64,000 bases of DNA from Candidatus Saccharimonadota bacterium (GTDB taxonomy: Bacteria; Patescibacteriota; Saccharimonadia; Saccharimonadales; Saccharimonadaceae). The stretch's first letter is position 1. Each line of letters opens with the position of its first letter. This document shows positions 59,195 through 64,000 of this stretch, in pieces. Where the stretch lies: NCBI GenBank assembly GCA_017432025.1, contig JAFRJX010000002.1, forward strand, positions 1 to 64,000, in the 5' to 3' direction. Under the pieces are notes generated by a model. The model was not told the origin of the DNA and did not search any database. It worked only from the letters and a program-made list of their open reading frames with translations. The position numbers and the translations under genes are program-made.

Positions 59195-61234
59195 ATGGCA
59201 AAAAAGAAAGCAGCTATTGCTTTTTCGGTAGCAGCGCTTGCGGCAGGCGTCAATATTTTGGCGCCGCATTTCGTGGGTGGTGCCTATGCCTACACGATGG
59301 ACGGTGGTTATGCCGTACCAGAGGGTGAGACCGAACAAGCAAAGTATAACGATCTGAAACAAGCGATTGCGGATGGCGAGAACGTAAAGCTTGGCTCAGA
59401 TATTACGTACTATGTACAAGTATCCAAAAAACCGTCCATTACGGTTGATCATTCAATGACATTGGATTTGAATGGTCACGTGCTGGATACCGCTAGTACC
59501 AGTGGTGGTTCTGGTGGTAATACTGCGATTGCTGTAACCGGCGAGGGTTCAGTTTTAACAGTACTTGATTCTAGTAATGAAAAAACCGGTACGATTCGCT
59601 ATGGTCACACTGGCAACACTGCGCCAGAGCTGATCAGAGTGGAAGCTGGCGCAAAGTTAGTGTTAAATAGCGGTACGCTAGTTTCTCCGCTCGGTAGAGC
59701 AAATAATAGAGAAGGTTTCGCTGTGAAAGTTGCAACTGATGGCGCATTCGAAATGAACGGTGGCGAAATCAAGAGTCCAGGAGAAGCACCAAGCGGCTAC
59801 TATGGTATTTACGCTGGTGGTGCTGGTACGATTGACCTCAATGCAGGTAGTGTTACGACTAATGGTACCGCGGCTTGGATCAAAACCGGTGCTGCCGTAA
59901 TCAATATTAAGAGTGGCGTAGTACTTACTGGTACTACCGGCAAAGATCTTGAAATTGATACAACTACGGCGACTGGTACAGTAACTGGTGTAACTTTGAA
60001 GGATGCTGTAATCGCGGGTGCCGTTGTGTTAAATAATGTTACCATCACCGGCGATCTTGACGTCAAGGGTGGCGAGCGTACACTTAGCGGTGTTACGGTT
60101 GGTGGTGCCATGAATATCACTGCTGGTACCACGACGGTTGAGAATGTGACTGTAACTGGTCTAACTTCCGTAACGGGTGGTACTACGACATTTGGTAACG
60201 GTGCGGTCCTCAACGGTGGCTTGGCTTATCAAGCATCATACAGCACTAATCTAACGATTAATGAAGGTGCAGAGATTAACGGTTTCACTCAGACTGGCAA
60301 GTCCATGAACATGAGCTATACCGACAAAGATACAAAAGAAAAAGTTTCCACCACAGTAGATTCTTATGGTAGTTTAACGATTAACGGCGGTACATTTACC
60401 GGTTCGTTTAGCGTTCCTACCGCAGAGCAGATTGAACAGAGCAATACTGCTCGTGAAAATTTCGTAAACGCTTACAATGAGCATTCCACGGCAAGCAACC
60501 CAATCACTTATGTACCTTATGCGATTGCTCCGGAAGTTTCTGGCGGTACTTTTATGGTAGAGCCAAGCGCGGATGCGATTACGCCAGGTAACGAAGCCGA
60601 GCTTAATAATAACGGTGTATACGAGATCTATCCAATCAATGTTGACTATAATAACGAATTCCTTGAAGACGGTGGTGCGGTGGCAGGCCATGTCTCTACC
60701 ACGGTTGAATTTAATAGCGAGCTAATTGTCGATAGGAAAGCAACGCTGAGTGCGGTAGATGCGACTGCGGGTGGTTTAACGCTTAATGCAGAGGAAGGTG
60801 GCACTTTAATTCTTGCGGCAGATGTCAATATGCTTGATCGTGACGGCCAAACCATTGGTATTAACGGTGTAGATATGACGCTTGTATTCGATTTGACCGC
60901 AGAACAAGGTGTTGCACTTTCGCAATACGATGGTGGTGTGGCGATTGTCTACTTCGAAAACGGTGTTGAGGTAGAGCGCCATACGGCACAGCTTCTTGGC
61001 GAAACTGGTCACCAATGGGTTGAAGGTGCTATTACTCACCTTTCCACCTATGGTGTGGTTGGCCTTGGTAATTCAGCTGCGCCAACTCCAGCTGGTACTC
61101 CAGACACTGGTAGATTCACGATGGTGACTGCATCAGCAACGGGTGCTTCAATGGTGGCCGCTGTAATGGTTGGCATGATTGTGTCAGCGGCGACATTTAG
61201 AAAATTGCGCCACATGCGCCTATACAGAAGATAG
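59195..61234 (+). CDS. Large secreted surface protein with PDTG-type C-terminal anchor signal
   Basis: 679 residues. A signal peptide (about 5-32) is followed by Gly/Thr/Val-rich repeats that look like a right-handed beta-helix (many short strands such as LVLNSGTLVSPL, FEMNGGEIKSPG, LTINGGTFTGSF). A more globular region lies at about 490-620. At the C-terminus a Pro/Thr linker with TPDTGRF, a hydrophobic helix and a basic end (RKLRHMRLYRR) match the layout of sortase sorting signals, with PDTG in place of LPXTG. It has a TATAAT promoter (around 59165) and a GGAGGA site. Probably an adhesin or surface-layer-type protein. Confidence 0.82.
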   Translation: MAKKKAAIAFSVAALAAGVNILAPHFVGGAYAYTMDGGYAVPEGETEQAKYNDLKQAIADGENVKLGSDITYYVQVSKKPSITVDHSMTLDLNGHVLDTASTSGGSGGNTAIAVTGEGSVLTVLDSSNEKTGTIRYGHTGNTAPELIRVEAGAKLVLNSGTLVSPLGRANNREGFAVKVATDGAFEMNGGEIKSPGEAPSGYYGIYAGGAGTIDLNAGSVTTNGTAAWIKTGAAVINIKSGVVLTGTTGKDLEIDTTTATGTVTGVTLKDAVIAGAVVLNNVTITGDLDVKGGERTLSGVTVGGAMNITAGTTTVENVTVTGLTSVTGGTTTFGNGAVLNGGLAYQASYSTNLTINEGAEINGFTQTGKSMNMSYTDKDTKEKVSTTVDSYGSLTINGGTFTGSFSVPTAEQIEQSNTARENFVNAYNEHSTASNPITYVPYAIAPEVSGGTFMVEPSADAITPGNEAELNNNGVYEIYPINVDYNNEFLEDGGAVAGHVSTTVEFNSELIVDRKATLSAVDATAGGLTLNAEEGGTLILAADVNMLDRDGQTIGINGVDMTLVFDLTAEQGVALSQYDGGVAIVYFENGVEVERHTAQLLGETGHQWVEGAITHLSTYGVVGLGNSAAPTPAGTPDTGRFTMVTASATGASMVAAVMVGMIVSAATFRKLRHMRLYRR

Positions 61235-61250
61235 TAAAACACAGAGAGAA

Positions 61251-61276
61251 GAGCCCGTAAACGCGGGCTCTTTTTT
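61251..61276 (+). terminator. Terminator after the surface protein gene
   Basis: GAGCCCG, loop TAAACG, CGGGCTC, then TTTTTT. Confidence 0.9.
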
Positions 61277-61372
61277 GATCACGCCTATGGTTTTTATATT
61301 ATGTATAATAATTGACAATTTGGCAACTCTGTGATATATTAATAGATAGTTGGTGGGCATCATAGGAGAAGG

Positions 61373-62095
61373 ATGCCAAAGAAGAAAATTGTTGCGAGCA
61401 CTGCGGAACAGCAGGTGCTTAAAATCAGTACGGTCAGAACGCCACTGCAAGAGAAACTCCATGCAGTGCATTTTGTAGTTTATGGCACCTTCAAGCGCGT
61501 AATGGATCTCACGATTTCGGCGGTAGTACTAGTGTTGCTATCGCCGCTTTTCGTGATTACGGCGATTGCAATTAAATGCGATTCAAAGGGTCCAGTTTTA
61601 TTTAAGCAACTTCGCACCGGTAAGGACGGCAAGGAATTCTATATCTTTAAATTCCGTTCGATGGTGGCAGATAATGATGTGATGAATACTAAATGCGAGG
61701 ATCAGTATACGAAGGTGGGGAAGCTGATTCGGAGAACCTCGATCGACGAGCTTCCGCAGTTTATTAATGTGTTTCTTGGACAGATGAGTTTTATTGGGCC
61801 GAGGCCATGGATTCCACAATACTGGCAGAATATGAATGAGATGGAACGTGGACGCGCTAAAGTCCGCCCTGGTATTACCGGACTCGCTGCAGCGAAGGGC
61901 AGAAACGGCCTCACGATTTTTGAGAAGATTGATTACGACCTAGAATACGTGGAGAATTATTCGCTATGGATGGATATGAAAGTCATCTTTATTACCGTGA
62001 AGACTGTCTTTACGGGTGAAGGAGTGGATGCCGGTAAGGCCGGAATCCATGACGATATAAGGGATTTAAAGAAAAGGAATCGTGCAGCACTGTAG
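61373..62095 (+). CDS. Undecaprenyl-phosphate sugar-phosphotransferase (bacterial sugar transferase family)
   Basis: 240 residues. One N-terminal membrane segment (about 44-66) precedes the catalytic core: KFRSMVADND, RRTSIDELPQFINVFLGQMSFIGPRPW with the Asp-Glu pair, and RPGITGLAAAKGRN. It transfers a sugar phosphate to undecaprenyl phosphate and so starts a polysaccharide or glycan repeat unit. It lacks the four extra membrane helices of WbaP/WcaJ. AGGAGAAGG precedes the ATG. First gene of the terminal exopolysaccharide cluster. Confidence 0.9.
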   Translation: MPKKKIVASTAEQQVLKISTVRTPLQEKLHAVHFVVYGTFKRVMDLTISAVVLVLLSPLFVITAIAIKCDSKGPVLFKQLRTGKDGKEFYIFKFRSMVADNDVMNTKCEDQYTKVGKLIRRTSIDELPQFINVFLGQMSFIGPRPWIPQYWQNMNEMERGRAKVRPGITGLAAAKGRNGLTIFEKIDYDLEYVENYSLWMDMKVIFITVKTVFTGEGVDAGKAGIHDDIRDLKKRNRAAL

Positions 62096-62113
62096 TGTCT
62101 GTTTATTGTTGAA

Positions 62114-63004
62114 ATGAAGAATACGATAGACTGTAGCAACCGACACGCTTTTCTTATCATGGCCCATAAAGATGATGTTGTTTTTCGTACGCTAATACGG
62201 ATGCTTGATAATCCCCGCAATGATATTTTTATCCATATGGATTTAAAGAATAAGAATTATAAAGAACCAGAGATCAGCAGTTTAGTAAAAAATTGTAATA
62301 TATATCATTGCCCTCGCATAAAGGTGACCTGGGGTGGATACAGTATGATAATGGCCGAATTGCTATTGTTAAAAGAAGCTTCAGAAAAAGGACATTATAA
62401 GTATTACCATTTGTTATCAGGGCAAGACTTGCCAATTAAAAAACAAGAATATATCCAAAGATTCTTTGATGATAATGGTGGTAAGGAATTTGTTCAATTC
62501 CAGAGTCCAACTTTTTCATTCCAATCTAGAGTACGATATTATCATCTTTTACAGGAAAAAATAGGAAAAGCGGGCCCATTCGTCATTCGTGCTTGTAATA
62601 AGGTTTTATTAGGTGCTCAAAAGGGTTTAGGCATTAATAGAAATACTGGCGTTGTATTTCAAAAAGGCGCAAATTGGTTTAGCATCACTGACGGCCTTGC
62701 TCGATATGTTTTGTCAAAGGAGATGTGGATTGAGAAAACATTTAAGCATACAAAGTGCTGCGACGAAGTATTCTTACAGACCATAGTAACGAATTCAGAA
62801 TATAATGATAATCTATTCCATGATAGGTACGATGATAATCCTTGCGCCATCATGCGTTTGGCTGACTTTAAGAGAGGGAATCCATATATTTTTAGAAAAT
62901 CTGATTATTCTGAATTAGAAAAAAGCAACTGTCTGTTTGCTAGAAAGTTTGATGCTGCTATTGATCAAAAAATCGTAAATGATATTTTTGAAAAATATCG
63001 ATAA
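62114..63004 (+). CDS. Beta-1,6-N-acetylglucosaminyltransferase-like glycosyltransferase (core-2/I-branching, GT14-type)
   Basis: 296 residues. HAFLIMAHKDDVVFRTLIRMLDNPRNDIFIHMDLK at the start, a WGGYSMIMAELLLLKEA segment, YYHLLSGQDLPIK and a GANWFSITDGLARYVL segment are typical of the core-2/I-branching family. No membrane helix. The gene is distinctly richer in A+T than its upstream neighbours, suggesting recent transfer. It would add a branching or chain sugar to the polysaccharide begun by the previous enzyme. Confidence 0.85.
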   Translation: MKNTIDCSNRHAFLIMAHKDDVVFRTLIRMLDNPRNDIFIHMDLKNKNYKEPEISSLVKNCNIYHCPRIKVTWGGYSMIMAELLLLKEASEKGHYKYYHLLSGQDLPIKKQEYIQRFFDDNGGKEFVQFQSPTFSFQSRVRYYHLLQEKIGKAGPFVIRACNKVLLGAQKGLGINRNTGVVFQKGANWFSITDGLARYVLSKEMWIEKTFKHTKCCDEVFLQTIVTNSEYNDNLFHDRYDDNPCAIMRLADFKRGNPYIFRKSDYSELEKSNCLFARKFDAAIDQKIVNDIFEKYR

Positions 63005-63015
63005 TTATTCTTAGG

Positions 63016-64000
63016 CTATATTTTTTTATAGATATCGTTTAGGCTTTTGCGTGGGCTATATGGAATTGCCATTTTGTCGCAATAGTATCCTGCCGCAATA
63101 AAAACCGCAATTCTTTCGCCACTCGGAATGTTCAGTATTCTTTTTACTGTCTCTTCCTCTTTCACGGTGTTCCCAAATTGGCAAAAACAAGATCCGATTC
63201 CAATAGAGTGCAACGCATTTGCTAAATTCATAGAGAATAAACCAGCGTTGAACCAGCCTTGGTTGCGTTCTCCTATCATATAGTTGGCGTTTATATTAAA
63301 GGTGACTACTAATAGATTGATTGTATCCTTTTCAAAACCGCCAAAGCCTTGCGCTAACTGTATTAATTTGTTTGCTTTTGTTTTATCATTCACGTAGTAT
63401 ACTTTACACATTTGTCTATTGCAGGCTGATGGAGATAGTGCAGCGATTTCGACAGCTTTTTCCATATCTGAGTCCGTTATTTTTTTTGGCAGAAACTCGC
63501 GGACTGAATGTCTACTGAAAAGGAATTGCCTGTAATCTATGGTCGCATCTTTTATAAAGTCTTTTTTGAATATGGTATGGCTGCCGACGTCCATTTGCTT
63601 GATGTTTTTATATTCTCTTAGGTTATTAATGACCGTTTTGTACTCATCTGATTCTTGCCAGCCCATTTTTTCGTAGAATGAAGCATATCCGCGTAAGATG
63701 TTTATGGCATTTATAAAAGCAAAGTCATTTTCGTAATCCGAGTACAATGAATAACGACTAAGCATTTTTATCAATTCTGTGGTTTTTTTGCCTCCAAATC
63801 TGCGAGGGTTTTTATTGGACATGCCTTTTTCGAGTGAATGGGATATTAGCAACATATTGTATCCGAGTTTTTCTTTGTTTTCTTTGGAGTGCGAATAATT
63901 CTTTCTGAAAAAACGTTTATCGTAACTAAATTGCGAATTAAACTTGTGGTGTTCGTTTAATTGTTTTAAACCAGGCGTCTTTTTAATGCCTTTATTAATA
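63016..64000 (-). CDS. Nitroreductase-family protein of a polysaccharide cluster (5' end beyond the window)
   Basis: At least 328 residues visible; the frame is open to the window edge on the 5' side, so the ATG at 63855 is unlikely to be the start. The FMN-binding nitroreductase fold is seen in FLFSRHSVREFLPKKITD, ALSPSACNRQMCKVYYV, NAGLFSMNLANALHSIGIGSCFCQFG and RIAVFIAAGYY. An N-terminal part with SHSLEKGMSNKNPRRFGGKK precedes it; I recall such fused proteins from exopolysaccharide clusters. Low GC like the adjacent glycosyltransferase. Substrate unknown. Confidence 0.82.
   Translation of the reverse strand, partial: INKGIKKTPGLKQLNEHHKFNSQFSYDKRFFRKNYSHSKENKEKLGYNMLLISHSLEKGMSNKNPRRFGGKKTTELIKMLSRYSLYSDYENDFAFINAINILRGYASFYEKMGWQESDEYKTVINNLREYKNIKQMDVGSHTIFKKDFIKDATIDYRQFLFSRHSVREFLPKKITDSDMEKAVEIAALSPSACNRQMCKVYYVNDKTKANKLIQLAQGFGGFEKDTINLLVVTFNINANYMIGERNQGWFNAGLFSMNLANALHSIGIGSCFCQFGNTVKEEETVKRILNIPSGERIAVFIAAGYYCDKMAIPYSPRKSLNDIYKKI

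Noticed and set aside
59809-60213. 134-codon minus-strand frame
   Set aside because: It is the shadow of repetitive Gly/Thr/Val coding sequence in the surface protein gene.
1-64000. Use of UGA as glycine or tryptophan (code 25 or 4), as in some other CPR groups
   Set aside because: Genes end cleanly at TGA with overlapping ATGA starts, conserved proteins contain no internal TGA, and release factor 2 is encoded.

Overview
The window looks like part of a small, densely packed bacterial genome, most probably a member of Candidatus Saccharibacteria (TM7) or a close relative in the Patescibacteria/CPR. This is an inference from gene content and style: most genes touch or overlap, many proteins are short versions of their families, and central metabolism visible here is limited to late glycolysis. 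There are several secreted peptidoglycan hydrolases and surface proteins, and the ribosomal protein operon is rearranged. TGA is used as a stop and release factor 2 is encoded, so the genetic code is the standard bacterial one. A striking general feature is that many genes have an extended -10 box (TG-N-TATAAT) only 6-7 bases before the start codon, so their mRNAs are probably leaderless.

Layout. 1-3690: an AT-rich four-gene cassette cut by the window edge, built around a GHKL/Bergerat-fold ATPase with three uncharacterised partners; it resembles defence cassettes and is the best candidate for an undescribed system. 3750-5224: HD hydrolase, tRNA-Glu and a small membrane protein on the minus strand. 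5271-14567: pyruvate kinase, phosphoglycerate kinase, an HTH-MurA fusion, a UvrD/PcrA helicase, RNase HI, TyrRS, a Trm11-like methyltransferase carrying an in-frame palindromic insert, and ribosomal protein L27. 14612-19475: a flippase-like membrane protein, exonuclease VII (xseA/xseB), a membrane protein, a soluble histidine kinase with a receiver-only partner, and recO. 19497-25995: inorganic pyrophosphatase flanked by two paralogous membrane proteins, then GlyRS, RarA, MurI, a DUF167 protein and a formate/nitrite-type channel. 26033-26327: tRNA-Phe, tRNA-Lys and tRNA-Val.

26400-38042: HisRS, a membrane protein with a Cys-Pro-Thr-Cys motif next to a DsbA-like oxidoreductase, an Erm/KsgA-type methyltransferase, a candidate new small RNA, a G5/3D-type cell wall protein, KsgA, SerRS, HPF, SecA and an M16 peptidase. 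38096-43436: a three-gene surface operon encoding a papain-type protease with a dockerin, a second dockerin protein and a membrane-anchored partner. 43416-47288: MurD, a tRNA-dihydrouridine synthase and three hypothetical genes with strong or structured promoter regions. 47388-52395: prfB followed by secreted peptidoglycan hydrolases and small membrane proteins. 52557-59047: a ribosomal protein operon (L3, L4, L23, L2, S19, L22, S3, L16, S17, L14, L24, L5, S14, S8) without S10 upstream, without L29, and ending at S8. 59195-61234: a large wall-anchored-type surface protein. 61373-64000: the start of an exopolysaccharide gene cluster (sugar-phosphate transferase, branching N-acetylglucosaminyltransferase-like enzyme, nitroreductase-like protein running off the end).

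Taken together the genes serve translation, wall synthesis and remodelling (murA, murD, murI, hydrolases, G5/3D protein), disulfide chemistry outside the membrane, protein export, and an elaborate protein and polysaccharide surface, which fits a host-attached episymbiont. All functional statements rest on motif recognition by eye; no database search was run.
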